A DNA stretch of 64,000 nt from G965279355 sp965279355 (GTDB lineage: Bacteria > Pseudomonadota > Alphaproteobacteria > CACIAM-22H2). Of the stretch, positions 21,474 to 32,163 are shown piece by piece (the stretch's first letter is position 1; every line of letters begins with the position of its first letter). The notes beneath the pieces were generated by a model. It saw nothing but the letters and a program-made list of their open reading frames with translations, did not search any database and was not told where the DNA came from. The DNA lies in contig OZ257155.1 in assembly GCA_965279355.1 (NCBI GenBank), positions 4,650,001 through 4,714,000 of the forward strand, in the 5' to 3' direction. The translations under genes were made by a program, and so were the position numbers.

Positions 21474-22507
21474 GCGTGAATCTCCGGGGCGATCCCGTGC
21501 CCGTCGCCGACCAGAAGCCTGGCAAGGGCGAGCGAACTGAGCGGGTGTAATCCTTGTGCGACGGTGGGCGAGGCGCTGACTTCGGCCAGCGCCAGACGGC
21601 CTCGATGGGCTGCCGCGAGCACACCGCCGAGACGGCGCGCAATGTCGAGCCGCGTCGCGATGAGGCGGCGACAGCCGATGCCGGCGAAGGTCGCGGCCTG
21701 CTCGGCCATTTCATTGGCATCGCCGCCGGCGGCCATGACCAGAACCGGTTCCGCCTTTGCGGCTGCGATGAAGTCGCGGAGGAGCGTCAGCTCCGCCGTC
21801 TCGAACGGATTGACGCCCTGGGTATCGATGATCAGGAGGCAGCCGGCGTCGCGCTCCCGGGCGACGATCTCGGCGAGATGCGTCGGCGTTTCGGCGGTTT
21901 CCAGCGTGACCTTCAGCGGACCGGCAAAGGCCGTGAGCTGCTCGACGGCGCCGGCGCTTCCGACATCGGTGGTGACGAGTTGCACGGGCTGGCCGGCGAG
22001 CACGGCGCGTGCCGCCAGCTTCGCCGCGGTCAGCGTCTTGCCGACGCCGGGCGGCCCGGCCAGCAGGACAGGCGCGAGCTCACGACGCTCGGACAGGCTG
22101 GCGAAGCGGAATGTCGCTTCCGCGCGGAGCGCGAAGGTCGCGGTGAGGTCGGTACCGGCCTGTCCCTGATCCATGGCCTTGATGACGGGGTCGAGCGCGC
22201 CGTGAAAAGACAGCACGCGGGTGACGCCGCTGATGCCGTTGACCGGCGCGCGCGACAGGGAGGCCGAAAGAGGCTGGGGCGACGAGGAAGGGGTCGGCGC
22301 TGACGGTTGCGGGCGGCGCAAAGGAGAAGGTGGAGGCGGCGGTGGGGCGGCAACCGGCTCTTCAGGCGGATCGAAGCCGGCGACCACGCGGACGCCGCCA
22401 CTCTCGTCCTGCTGCGTTGCGAGGATCACCGCGTCCGGACCGAGCTCGTCGCGGACCAGCTGCATCGCCTCGGCTGTCGTGGGGGCGGTATAGGCCTTCA
22501 GGCGCAT
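21470..22507 (-). CDS. flhF: Flagellar SRP-like GTPase FlhF
   Basis: This is a 345-aa protein. The N-terminus MRLKAYTAPTTAEAMQLVRDELGPDAVILAT is the typical FlhF B-domain start. Residues 50-85 are a Pro/Ser-rich linker. The NG GTPase domain starts near 95 with the P-loop GPPGVGKT at 151-158, the VTTDVGSAGAVEQL region and DTQGVNPF in place of the usual DTAG. FlhF directs the flagellum to its site, usually the pole. The G-domain is slightly diverged (DTQG; no evident TKxD), so GTP specificity could be relaxed. Overlap with flhG and 27-nt spacing from flhA place it in the fliF operon. Confidence 0.86.
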   Translation of the reverse strand: MRLKAYTAPTTAEAMQLVRDELGPDAVILATQQDESGGVRVVAGFDPPEEPVAAPPPPPPSPLRRPQPSAPTPSSSPQPLSASLSRAPVNGISGVTRVLSFHGALDPVIKAMDQGQAGTDLTATFALRAEATFRFASLSERRELAPVLLAGPPGVGKTLTAAKLAARAVLAGQPVQLVTTDVGSAGAVEQLTAFAGPLKVTLETAETPTHLAEIVARERDAGCLLIIDTQGVNPFETAELTLLRDFIAAAKAEPVLVMAAGGDANEMAEQAATFAGIGCRRLIATRLDIARRLGGVLAAAHRGRLALAEVSASPTVAQGLHPLSSLALARLLVGDGHGIAPEIHA

Positions 22508-22534
22508 GGCGGCACAGGATCCCGTTCAGGCGGT

Positions 22535-24640
22535 TCAGATCGTGCCAATCGTCTTGATACGAGCCTTGGGATAGATCTCGTTCTGCGACATCACGGTGGT
22601 AACCGGCCGGAAGCGCTCGACGATGGAGCGAACGAACGGACGGATCATCGGGCTGGTCAGCAGGACCGGGGTCTCTCCCATCATCGCGAAACGCTCGAAG
22701 GTCTGGCGGACCTTGGCGATGAATTCCTGCAGGCGGCTCGGCGCCATCGAAAGCTGGCGATCCTCGCCCTGGCCGACGATGGATTCCGCGAAGGCCTGTT
22801 CCCATTCCGGCGACAGGGTGACGAGCGGGATGACGCCGTCGCCGCCGACATTGGTGTCGCAGAGCTGCCGGCCGAGACGGGCGCGAACGTGTTCGGTGAT
22901 CGCCGTGAGATTGCGGGTATGGGTGACGGCTTCGGCGATCGCTTCCAGAATCGTCGGCAGGTCGCGGATCGAGACGCGCTCGCCCAGCAGGTTCTGCAGC
23001 ACGCGCTGGATGCCGCCGACCGAGATCTGGCCGGGCACGATGTCGGAAATGAGCTTCTGGTGGGTCTTGCCGACTTCGTCGAGCAGCTTCTGGGTCTCGC
23101 TGTACGAGAGCATCTCGGACATGTTGTCCTTGATGACCTCGGTGAGGTGCGTGGTGATGATCGTCGGCGGATCGACGACTGTGTAGCCCTTGAAGAGGGC
23201 CTCTTCGCGGTGGCCCTCGTCGACCCACATCGCGGGCAGTCCGAAGGTCGGTTCCTTGGTCGCTTCGCCAGGCAGCGCGATCTGTTCGCCGCGGGGGTCC
23301 ATGACGAGAAGATGCGCCGGCTGCAGGTCGCCGCGGCCCGCCACGATCTCTTTCACGCGGATCACATAGTTGTTCGACGGCAGCTGGATGTTGTCCTGGA
23401 TGCGCACCGACGGCATCACGAAGCCCATGTCGGAGGCAATCTGGCGCCGCAGGGCCTTGATCTGATCCGTCAGTTTGGGACCGCGATCGGAGTTGATCAT
23501 CGGCAGCAGGCCGTAGCCGAGTTCGAGGCGAAGGGTATCGATGTGAAGGGCGGTGGAGATCGGTTCGTCGGCGGCCGCCACGGGCGGTGGCGCTGCGGCG
23601 GCGACCGCCTCTTCCACCTCGGCCTCGGCCTGGCGCTTCTGGGTCAGATAGGCGCCGCCGCCGGTGATGCCGGCAAGAACGAGGAACGGCAGCATCGGCA
23701 GGCCCGGCGTCAGCGACATCAGGGCAAGCAGGACGCTCGCCATGCCAAGGGCCTTGGGATAGCCGCCGAGCTGGGCGAAGAGGGCCTTGTCCGTCGAGCC
23801 TTCGACGCCGGCCTTGGTGACCAGCAGGCCGGCGGCCGTTGAGACGATGAGGGCGGGGATCTGGGTGACCAGACCGTCGCCAACGGTCAGCAGCGTGTAG
23901 TTCTGCGCCGCCTGGGCGAACGACAGGCCATGCTGCATCGTGCCGATGATTATGCCGGCGACGATGTTGATGAAGACGATCAGCAGGCCGGCGACGGCGT
24001 CGCCGCGAACGAACTTGGACGCACCGTCCATCGACCCGAAGAACGAGCTTTCGTCTTCCAGTTCCTGACGGCGCTTGCGCGCGACCTTTTCGTCGATCAG
24101 TCCGGCGGACAGATCGGCGTCGATGGCCATTTGCTTGCCGGGCATCGCATCCAGGCTGAAGCGCGCCGCGACTTCGGCGATACGGCCGGAACCCTTGGTG
24201 ATGACGATGAAGTTCACGATGACGAGGATCGCGAATACGATCACGCCGATCACGAAACTGCCGCCCATGACGAGATTGCCGAAGGCCTGAATGACCTGGC
24301 CGGCGGCGGCGGGGCCTTCGTTGCCGTGGCTGAGGATAAGGCGCGTGGTGGCGAGGTTCAGCGCCAGCCGCAGCATTGTCGTCATCAGCAGGACGGTGGG
24401 GAAGGAGCTGAAATCCAGCGGCTTCTGAATGAACAAGCCGACCAGCAGAATGAGGATCGAAAGCGTGATCGAGATCGCGAGCAGAATGTCGATGACCCAC
24501 GCCGGCATCGGCAGGAGCAGGACGAGCATGATGCCGATGACGCCGACGGCCAGCGCGACGTCACCATGGCGCATGGCCGCGGTGAAGCGCTGGAGGATGG
24601 TCGGGCCACCGCCGGCAGTCGTGACAGTCGTTTCAGCCAT
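22535..24640 (-). CDS. flhA: Flagellar export gate protein FlhA
   Basis: This is a 701-aa inner-membrane protein. About eight transmembrane helices lie in residues 20-310, including LALNLATTRLILSHG and the conserved FHIPEP-type loop region KQMAIDADLSAGLIDEKVARKRRQELEDESSFFGSMDGASKFVRGDAVAG (about 148-200). The cytoplasmic domain, about 350-701, contains LGYGLLPMINSDRGPKL and forms the nonameric ring that docks late substrates and chaperones. Length and motifs are normal. It lies 29 nt after flbD and 27 nt before flhF within one long minus-strand operon. Confidence 0.96.
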   Translation of the reverse strand: MAETTVTTAGGGPTILQRFTAAMRHGDVALAVGVIGIMLVLLLPMPAWVIDILLAISITLSILILLVGLFIQKPLDFSSFPTVLLMTTMLRLALNLATTRLILSHGNEGPAAAGQVIQAFGNLVMGGSFVIGVIVFAILVIVNFIVITKGSGRIAEVAARFSLDAMPGKQMAIDADLSAGLIDEKVARKRRQELEDESSFFGSMDGASKFVRGDAVAGLLIVFINIVAGIIIGTMQHGLSFAQAAQNYTLLTVGDGLVTQIPALIVSTAAGLLVTKAGVEGSTDKALFAQLGGYPKALGMASVLLALMSLTPGLPMLPFLVLAGITGGGAYLTQKRQAEAEVEEAVAAAAPPPVAAADEPISTALHIDTLRLELGYGLLPMINSDRGPKLTDQIKALRRQIASDMGFVMPSVRIQDNIQLPSNNYVIRVKEIVAGRGDLQPAHLLVMDPRGEQIALPGEATKEPTFGLPAMWVDEGHREEALFKGYTVVDPPTIITTHLTEVIKDNMSEMLSYSETQKLLDEVGKTHQKLISDIVPGQISVGGIQRVLQNLLGERVSIRDLPTILEAIAEAVTHTRNLTAITEHVRARLGRQLCDTNVGGDGVIPLVTLSPEWEQAFAESIVGQGEDRQLSMAPSRLQEFIAKVRQTFERFAMMGETPVLLTSPMIRPFVRSIVERFRPVTTVMSQNEIYPKARIKTIGTI

Positions 24641-24669
24641 GCCCCAAGGGGTCCTAAAGCAAGATCAGA

Positions 24670-26025
<1,356 letters not shown>

Positions 26026-26087
26026 CGTACTATCCCGAACTCGTGTGTTGGCTGACGTTCAGCCGTCGTTCTGCTTCGCCTTGACGA

Positions 26088-26414
26088 TCAGGTGCGGTCG
26101 ACCTTGACGATTTCCGTCATGGTCACGCCCAGCCGCTCATCCACGACAACGACTTCGCCGCGCGCGACGAGGCGGTTGTTGACGTAGATGTCGATCGCCT
26201 CGCCGACCTTGCGGTCGAGTTCGACGACGGCGCCGCGGCCGAGTTTCAGCAGCTGGCTGACCTGCATGGTCGCCTTGCCGAGCACGGCGGAGACTTGCAC
26301 CGGAATATCGTAGACCGCTTCGAGTTCCTTGGCGGTCTTCATCGGCTTGCCGGATTCGGCTTCGACCATGCCTGACTGGCCGTCGATCTCGCCGAGATTC
26401 ATGTTGTCTGACAT
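26088..26414 (-). CDS. fliN: Flagellar motor switch protein FliN
   Basis: This is a 108-aa protein consisting of one SpoA/FliN C-ring domain. The conserved segment runs VYDIPVQVSAVLGKATMQVSQLLKLGRGAVVELDRKVGEAIDIYVNNRLVARGEVVVVDERLGVTMTEI (about residues 34-102). It forms the base of the C-ring and contacts FliH during export. The N-terminal 30 residues are polar and variable. It starts 24 nt after the fliH stop and precedes flbD by 62 nt, a slightly longer gap than elsewhere in the operon. Confidence 0.95.
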   Translation of the reverse strand: MSDNMNLGEIDGQSGMVEAESGKPMKTAKELEAVYDIPVQVSAVLGKATMQVSQLLKLGRGAVVELDRKVGEAIDIYVNNRLVARGEVVVVDERLGVTMTEIVKVDRT

Positions 26415-26438
26415 CGGAAACTCCTGGGGCTGGAGGGA

Positions 26439-27068
26439 TTACTTGGACTGGTCGGAGGCAGTGAAACGCTCAATGATCGCATCAATTTCCTGCCAGATCT
26501 GATCGATATGGCGTTCGGTGCCGCCGTTCGCCCATTCGACGCCGGCATCGGCGGTGGACAGGGCGGGGTCGGCAACGGCGGCGACGCGGCCGGAAAAACC
26601 GGTGGCGCCGGCCAGGGCATCGAAACGCTGGCGGAAGGTCTCGACATGGGCCTCGTTGAGACGAACGATGATCTTCGGCTCGTCGTGCAGGCGGCCCAGG
26701 CAGTCGGCGATGAGCGCCTCGATCTCCGACACTTCTTCGCGGCGGGAGAGGGCGGGCAGCAGCTTGCGCATCATGGTGACCGCCGCCATGACGGATGTCT
26801 GCATCTGCTCGGTGCGGTGCTGCTCGATCTGGGCGATCATCTTGACGATATTGGCGGAGATCTTCTCGAACGCCATTGTGGCGCGCATCTCCGCGTCCTT
26901 GGATGCGTCGGCGGTGCCGGCCTTGTGGCCCTCGGCGAACGCCTTCGCTTTTTCGGCCTCCATCTCCGCTGCAGTGAAGTTGCGGCGGACGATCGGCCGC
27001 GCGGGCGCGGTCGACGAACCCTTGGCGTCGAAGGAGGTTTCAAAGAGGAATTTGCTGATCGCGGGCAT
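26439..27068 (-). CDS. fliH: Flagellar export regulator FliH (FlbE)
   Basis: This is a 209-aa helical protein between fliG and fliN, the position of fliH/flbE in alphaproteobacteria. Residues 28-100 form a long charged helix (FTAAEMEAEKAKAFAEGHKAGTADASKDAEMRATMAFEKISANIVKMIAQIEQHR). The C-terminal region RLHDEPKIIVRLNEAHVETFRQRFDALAGATGFSGRVAAVADPALSTADAGVEWANGGTERHIDQIWQEID corresponds to the FliI-binding V-ATPase-E-like domain. It restrains and escorts FliI to the export gate. Identity in this family is weak, so position and architecture carry the assignment. Confidence 0.86.
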   Translation of the reverse strand: MPAISKFLFETSFDAKGSSTAPARPIVRRNFTAAEMEAEKAKAFAEGHKAGTADASKDAEMRATMAFEKISANIVKMIAQIEQHRTEQMQTSVMAAVTMMRKLLPALSRREEVSEIEALIADCLGRLHDEPKIIVRLNEAHVETFRQRFDALAGATGFSGRVAAVADPALSTADAGVEWANGGTERHIDQIWQEIDAIIERFTASDQSK

Positions 27069-27081
27069 GGTCCGGGTCGCC

Positions 27082-28101
27082 TTAATAGATCAGTTCGTCT
27101 TCGCCGCCGCGCTTGTCGGCGATGACGATCTCGTCTTTCGCCGCCAGGTCCTTGGCCAGCGTCACCATATACATCTGCGCTTCGTCCACGTCGCGCAACC
27201 GCACCGGGCCCAGCCCGTGGATTTCCTCGCGCAGGATCTTGCCGGCGCGCTCGGACATGTTCGAGAAGAACAGGTCGCGCAGCGGCTCCGAGGCGCCCTT
27301 GAGGCAGATGGCCATCTTGGACTTGTCGACGTTACGCATGAGGGTCTGGACGCTGCCGGGGTCGAGGCGGCCGAGATCCTCGAAGGTGAACATCAGCGCC
27401 TTGATCTTTTCGGCTGAGTCGCGGTTCCGCTCTTCAAGGGCCGACATGAAGCGGCCTTCGGTGCCGCGGTCGAGACCGCTGAAGATTTCGGACATCGCCT
27501 CGTGCGAATCCCGGCGCGTCGTGCGGGCGAGGTTGCTCATGAACTCGGAGCGCAGGGTGCGCTCGACGTCGTCCAGGACCTCTTTCTGCACGGATTCCAT
27601 CCGCAACATGCGCATGACGACTTCCATCGCAAAGGCTTCCGGAAGCTGACTGAGGACTCGACCGGCGTGCTCGGACTTGATCTTGGATAATACCACTGCA
27701 ACGGTCTGGGGGTATTCGTTCTTAAGGAAGTTGGCCAGGACGCTTTCGTTCACGTTGGCAAGCTTGTCCCACATGGTCCGGCCGGCGGGGCCCCGGATTT
27801 CCTCCATGATGCCGTCGACGCGTTCCTTGCCCAGCACCTTCTCCAGCAGACGCTCTGTCGAATCGAAGGTGCCGACCAGCGATCCCGTGGAGGAGATCTG
27901 GTCGGCGAACTCGACGAACAGGCGCTCGACGATGGAGGAGTGGACCGTGCCCAGGTTGGACATGGTCTGGGAGACTTCCCTGATCTCCTCGTCGTCCATG
28001 AGCGCGAAGAGCTTGGCTGCGTGATCCTCGCCGACGGACAGCATCATGATGGCCGCCTTCTCGGGACCGGTCAGCGTTCGATAGTCTTCGCGGACGCGCA
28101 T
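27082..28101 (-). CDS. fliG: Flagellar motor switch protein FliG
   Basis: This is a 339-aa C-ring protein. It starts YRTLTGPEKAAIMMLSVGEDHAAKLFALMDDEEIREVSQTMSNLG (N-terminal FliF-binding domain). The middle domain includes LANFLKNEYPQTVAVVLSKIKSEHAGRVLSQLP near 145-178, which contains the EHPQ-like motif as EYPQ. The C-terminal torque helix is FFSNMSERAGKILREEIHGLGPVRLRDVDEAQ near 285-315, with the expected charged residues. It interacts with the stator and sets rotation direction. It begins 35 nt after fliF. Length is normal. Confidence 0.95.
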   Translation of the reverse strand: MRVREDYRTLTGPEKAAIMMLSVGEDHAAKLFALMDDEEIREVSQTMSNLGTVHSSIVERLFVEFADQISSTGSLVGTFDSTERLLEKVLGKERVDGIMEEIRGPAGRTMWDKLANVNESVLANFLKNEYPQTVAVVLSKIKSEHAGRVLSQLPEAFAMEVVMRMLRMESVQKEVLDDVERTLRSEFMSNLARTTRRDSHEAMSEIFSGLDRGTEGRFMSALEERNRDSAEKIKALMFTFEDLGRLDPGSVQTLMRNVDKSKMAICLKGASEPLRDLFFSNMSERAGKILREEIHGLGPVRLRDVDEAQMYMVTLAKDLAAKDEIVIADKRGGEDELIY

Positions 28102-28136
28102 GGTTCAGTTTCCGGTCGATGCCCTTATTCGGGGCA

Positions 28137-29804
28137 TCAGCCTTCCTGGTACATCCATGTGCGGAGGATGGCGACGGCCTCGTCAGGATGCTTCTCGACG
28201 ATTTCGCCGATCTTCTTCATCGAGGAGGCCTTCACGCGGCCTTCCACGCGGGCCAGATCGATGAGGTCGTCGGCGCTGACCTGGTTCTGACGCGGCACGC
28301 CAAGGAGCGGATCGATGGCGCCGGGGGCGGCGAGGGCCTGCGGACCGTCCATTGCGCCATCCACGCCCGGACCGGACAGCTGCATCTGCGGCGGCGGCGG
28401 CGGAGGGGCGAAGATGTAGCGGATCAGCGGACGGGCGACCAACAGGATCACGAGGATCGCGACGATCGCCAGCACCATGATCTCGGCGAGGCGGAAATAG
28501 TCCTGCTTGGCGAAAGCGATGCCGAGGAAGCCGTCTTCCACCGGCAGCTGATCGGTGAGATCGGCGACGACGAACGGCATGTTCACGACTTCCAGAGAGT
28601 CGCCGCGCTGCTGGTTGAAGCCCATCGCCGAGCGGACGACGGTCGTCAGGCGCTGCATCTCTTCCTGGGAGCGGGGATTGTACGTTTTCTGGCCGTCCGG
28701 GCCGCTGCCCGTGGTGCCATCGACGATGACGGCAACCGACAGACGGCGGACATAGCCGGCTTCGCGAACCTGGTTGCGGACCGTCTTGGTGATTTCGTAG
28801 TTGACGGTTTCCTCGCTGCGGGTCGAGCGCGAGGCGTTGCGGCCGGCGGCGTTGCCAGAGTCCGCATCCGGCAGGTTGTTCTGCACCGTGACGGCCGAAC
28901 TGCTGGACGCTTCGCTCGAATCAGCGTTCTCGGTCACGGTCTGGGTCGAGCGGACGACCTGGCCGTCCGGGTCGAAGCTCTCGGTATTGGTGATGACGCG
29001 GTCGAAATCGATATCCGCGTTCACTTCGGCGCGCACCTTCCCGGGGCCGACGGAACGCTCCAGCAGCTCTTCGATCTGGCGGGACAGGCGCTGCTCGTAG
29101 GTTTCGCGCATTTCCGTCGAGGTCGCGGCCTGGGCCTGCGGATCGTCATCGCTCTTGGCGCCGCGGGCGAGCAGGGTGCCCTTGTCGTCGATGATCGACA
29201 CGCGGTTGGGCTTCATGCCGGGAACGGCGCCGGCGACGAGGTTCTGGATGGCCTGGACCTGGCCGCGCGGGAGGCGCGAGGTGTCGCGGATCTTGACCAC
29301 GACCGATGCCGTCGGTTCCTGGCGCTCGCGGCTGAAGATGTCGCGGCGGGGCAGAACGAGGTGGACGCGGGCGGCCGAGACGGGGCCCAGCGAGGCGACG
29401 GTGCGGGCGAGTTCGCCTTCGAGGGCGCGGACCAGGTTGAGGCTCTGGACGAAATTGGTGGCGCCGATGGTGTCGCCCTTGTCGAACAGCTCGTAGCCGA
29501 CCGAGCCGCCCTTGCCGATGCCCTGTTCGGCGAACTGCATGCGCATCGCCAGGACCTTGTCCTGCGGGATCCAGATCTGGGAGCCGCCGGAGCGGACTTC
29601 GTAGGGGACGTTCTGGGTCTGGAGCCGGGCGATGATCTGGCCGGAATCCTGGGCGCCCAGCTCGCCGAACAGCATGCCCATCGGGGGCGCGGTCAGGCGG
29701 GAGGAGAAGAAGATAAAGAAGCCGACCAGACCCAGCGCCACCGCGCCAAGCATTGCGACCTTGACCGGCCCGATGCGCCGCAGATTTTCGAGCAGTTCGC
29801 CCAC
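28137..29804 (-). CDS. fliF: Flagellar MS-ring protein FliF
   Basis: This is a 555-aa inner-membrane ring protein. Transmembrane segments are at about residues 16-37 (VAMLGAVALGLVGFFIFFSS) and 440-462 (EIMVLAIVAILVILLVARPLI). The periplasmic ring-building domains between include QNVPYEVRSGGSQIWIPQDKVLAMRMQFAEQG and the Ser/Asp-rich loop near 300-340. The C-terminal VKASSMKKIGEIVEKHPDEAVAILRTWMYQEG binds FliG. The start codon is GTG at 29804. Upstream lie two ftr palindromes but no sigma-54 promoter, matching the Caulobacter model in which FlbD represses fliF. Confidence 0.95.
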   Translation of the reverse strand: MGELLENLRRIGPVKVAMLGAVALGLVGFFIFFSSRLTAPPMGMLFGELGAQDSGQIIARLQTQNVPYEVRSGGSQIWIPQDKVLAMRMQFAEQGIGKGGSVGYELFDKGDTIGATNFVQSLNLVRALEGELARTVASLGPVSAARVHLVLPRRDIFSRERQEPTASVVVKIRDTSRLPRGQVQAIQNLVAGAVPGMKPNRVSIIDDKGTLLARGAKSDDDPQAQAATSTEMRETYEQRLSRQIEELLERSVGPGKVRAEVNADIDFDRVITNTESFDPDGQVVRSTQTVTENADSSEASSSSAVTVQNNLPDADSGNAAGRNASRSTRSEETVNYEITKTVRNQVREAGYVRRLSVAVIVDGTTGSGPDGQKTYNPRSQEEMQRLTTVVRSAMGFNQQRGDSLEVVNMPFVVADLTDQLPVEDGFLGIAFAKQDYFRLAEIMVLAIVAILVILLVARPLIRYIFAPPPPPPQMQLSGPGVDGAMDGPQALAAPGAIDPLLGVPRQNQVSADDLIDLARVEGRVKASSMKKIGEIVEKHPDEAVAILRTWMYQEG

Positions 29805-29916
29805 GTTCTTTACCCCGGTTGATAACCAGCCAACTATCCGGGGACCATTAAGGTTAACCCGGAGCTTTTTAGCGGAATTATCCTAAAACGCGGGGGGTGA
29901 ACGAATAGTTAAACGA

Positions 29917-29953
29917 CGGCAGTTTTTGCCGGGTGACCCGGCAAAATTTGCCG
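29917..29953. promoter_or_regulatory. Two ftr (FlbD-binding-type) palindromes upstream of fliF
   Basis: CGGCAGTTTTTGCCGGG at 29917-29933 and CCCGGCAAAATTTGCCG at 29937-29953 have centres 20 bp apart, on the same DNA face. The second copy is identical to the site between flgI and fliX. No TGGC-N7-TTGC promoter lies between these sites and fliF. By analogy with Caulobacter ftr4 they are likely repressor sites for the fliF operon. Confidence 0.75.
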
Positions 29954-30008
29954 AGTGGGTTTCAAAAGAGGGGTCTCTGGAGCCCGCCTGGGGCCCCGGG
30001 AGAGGCGG

Positions 30009-30347
30009 TCAGCCGGCGGGCTGGGTCTCGGCGCGATAGTCCTGCAACCGTGTGGCGCGCAGGCCACGCAGACCGTGACGCTCGATCAGGCGCTGCCACG
30101 ACAGGAACTCCTCGACCGAGAGGTGGTAGCGAGCGCAAGCCTCTTCGAGGCTGAGCACGCCGGCCCGTACCGCCGAAACCACCGCCGCCTTGCGCCGGAT
30201 GACCCAGCGCTTGGTGTTTGAGGGCGGCAGGGAAGCGGTCGCCGCTGCCATGCTCCGGTTCTCCTGCGTCCGCGGCGCGGGGCCGGCGAGCTGGGGCGAA
30301 ACGGGGCGGGGGGCAGTCAGGGGGCGAATCACTGTCATGGGTGCCAT
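30009..30347 (-). CDS. sciP: CtrA inhibitory protein SciP (DUF1153)
   Basis: This is a 112-aa protein whose C-terminal two thirds are the DUF1153/SciP helix-turn-helix: LPPSNTKRWVIRRKAAVVSAVRAGVLSLEEACARYHLSVEEFLSWQRLIERHGLRGLRATRLQDYR (residues 40-105). In Caulobacter SciP binds DNA and CtrA and silences CtrA-activated genes in early G1. The N-terminal 39 residues are a proline-rich extension. An ATG three codons in (30338) is an equally possible start. The gene sits between the flgE group and the fliF promoter. It adds a third element of the CtrA circuit to this window. Confidence 0.92.
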   Translation of the reverse strand: MAPMTVIRPLTAPRPVSPQLAGPAPRTQENRSMAAATASLPPSNTKRWVIRRKAAVVSAVRAGVLSLEEACARYHLSVEEFLSWQRLIERHGLRGLRATRLQDYRAETQPAG

Positions 30348-30405
30348 GGTAAACAGCCTCAGCTTAAAGATTCCTAAATCCCGGGCGTTCTTTTTGGCCG
30401 GAAAT

Positions 30406-32067
30406 TCAACGCAGTAGGTCCCGCACGACGGTGCTCATTTCGTCGGCCGTGCGGACCACGGTCGCGGCCGAGCTGTAGGCCCGCTGGGTAACGATCATGC
30501 TTGCCAGGTTGTCGGCGAGATCGACGTTCGATTCCTCGAGCGCGCCGATGTTCAGTTCCGAGAATTCGTCGCCGGGAAAGCGCAGTTCGGGAACTCCGGA
30601 GCCCGTGGATTCCAGGAACATGGTTCCGTTCACCGCCTCGAGCACGTCGGGATTGATGAAGGCGGCGACCGGCAGGCGATACAGGACCTGCGAGGCACCG
30701 CCGGCATAGTTGCCGACCACAGTGCCGTCGGACTGGATGCTGAAGCCTTCGAACGCGCCGGACTCGATGCCGTCATGCGTGTAGTCGATCTGCACCGTGG
30801 ACTGGCCCAGCATCGCGACGTCGCTCATATCCAGAGCAAACGTCGATGTAACCGGCGGGACCGACGTATCTGAATGCGTGATGTTCAGCGTGAAATTGGT
30901 GCGGCCCAAGCTGTCGAACGTGATCTGCGCGGCAGTTCCGCTCGGCTCCCCATTCGCATCGGCGATGTAGAGCTGCCAAGTGGTGCTGACCCCGGCGATT
31001 GTCATCGGATTGGTGAACAGCAGCGTCAGGCTCTGCGGATCGCCGTTCACATCGATGTAATTGATCGGCATGCCGGCCTGTTCAAATTCAGTTGCATCAA
31101 TGGTAGCTGACGGCCCGGCGAGACCGAAGAGCGTCTGCGCTGAAGCGCCGAGCGTATCCGTGATCTCGATATCGAACGGCGATACGATTGTCAGCGTCGC
31201 ATTGGTGGCTGTGCCGCTGATCACGGCAGTGCCATCCTCCGGCGGAATCGCCGCGTTGATCGCGGTCTGGATGTCGGTCAACGTGGCGTTGGCTGGGATC
31301 GTGATGGAATAGGTGGAGCCGTTGACTTCGATGTCGAAGGTGTCGGTCGCTGTGACCGGCGGGGTTCCCAGCAGGGTCAGGTCGTCGGTCGCGGTCACGT
31401 TGAGGGGCGTTGTGGTGGCGCTTGCGCCGACCGCCGTGGACGGCGCGGGGATGACGGCGCTGATCGATGCCGCCGTGGTCGCCTGTCCCGGAAATGAGGC
31501 CAGGTTGGACACCTGAATCGGCACCAGCTGGTCGACGCTTGTCGGGACAGCGACAGCGTTTGGGGCCGTTCCCAGCGGAACGGCCACGCCCATCAGGTAT
31601 TGACCGTTGCGGTTGGTGAGAAACGCATCCGTGCCGCTGGAAACGGTTGTGCCGGTGGTGACGGACGGAATGGAGACCTGAAGATCGCCGGCGCGGCTGT
31701 AGAGAAACTGGTCCGGCGTCAGGGTGCCGCCGGTGACGGTGCCGCTGGCGAAGGTGAAAAGCCCGCCGCCATTGATGGCCAGGTCGGTGTTGCGGCCGGT
31801 AATGGACAGGGGGCCCTGTACGCCGACGAACTGGCGCGTCGATGTCTGCACGCCTGCGGTGTTGCCGAACGGGGTTAGGGTCGGGCCGGAGGCGGTGGCG
31901 ACGCCGCGCATGCGCTGGCTGCCGAGCACCGTCGCGAAGTCGGTCTGGACTCGCTTGTAGCCGATCGTCTTGAGGTTGGCGATGTTGTCGCTGAGCGTGC
32001 CGGTGGCCTCCGAAAAGGCCATCATGCCCATCACGCCGTTGTTGAAGATGCCCTGAAGTCCGTACAT
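30406..32067 (-). CDS. Second hook-type protein (FlgE family)
   Basis: This is a 553-aa axial protein. The N-terminal D0 rod/hook motif reads MAFSEATGTLSDNIANLKTIGYKRVQTDFATVL. The FlgE/F/G core includes DLAINGGGLFTFASG. The C-terminal heptad-rich D0 helix reads ELNIGALEESNVDLADNLASMIVTQRAYSSAATVVRTADEM. The middle carries one approximately 85-residue module (LTLLGTPPVTATDTFDIEVNGSTYSI...SPFDIEITDTLGASAQTLFG) that also occurs twice in the neighbouring FlgE. It follows flgE by 96 nt in the same direction with a hairpin between. It may build part of the hook or an adapter segment. Which of the two genes forms the main hook cannot be told from sequence alone. Confidence 0.75.
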   Translation of the reverse strand: MYGLQGIFNNGVMGMMAFSEATGTLSDNIANLKTIGYKRVQTDFATVLGSQRMRGVATASGPTLTPFGNTAGVQTSTRQFVGVQGPLSITGRNTDLAINGGGLFTFASGTVTGGTLTPDQFLYSRAGDLQVSIPSVTTGTTVSSGTDAFLTNRNGQYLMGVAVPLGTAPNAVAVPTSVDQLVPIQVSNLASFPGQATTAASISAVIPAPSTAVGASATTTPLNVTATDDLTLLGTPPVTATDTFDIEVNGSTYSITIPANATLTDIQTAINAAIPPEDGTAVISGTATNATLTIVSPFDIEITDTLGASAQTLFGLAGPSATIDATEFEQAGMPINYIDVNGDPQSLTLLFTNPMTIAGVSTTWQLYIADANGEPSGTAAQITFDSLGRTNFTLNITHSDTSVPPVTSTFALDMSDVAMLGQSTVQIDYTHDGIESGAFEGFSIQSDGTVVGNYAGGASQVLYRLPVAAFINPDVLEAVNGTMFLESTGSGVPELRFPGDEFSELNIGALEESNVDLADNLASMIVTQRAYSSAATVVRTADEMSTVVRDLLR

Positions 32068-32090
32068 CGCTTTTTATCCCTGGGCGGTAT

Positions 32091-32125
32091 CGGGTAGGCG
32101 AGGCGTTTTCTCGCCCGCCTACCCG
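32091..32125. terminator. Large hairpin between flgE and the second hook gene
   Basis: CGGGTAGGCG and CGCCTACCCG form a perfect 10-bp stem, and GGCG/CGCC inside the 15-nt loop can extend it. No T-tract follows on either strand. It probably stabilises the flgE mRNA end or reduces read-through into the second hook gene. Confidence 0.5.
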
Positions 32126-32163
32126 CTGGTGTTGCGCTGATAGAGAAGCGCTAACCGATCTTG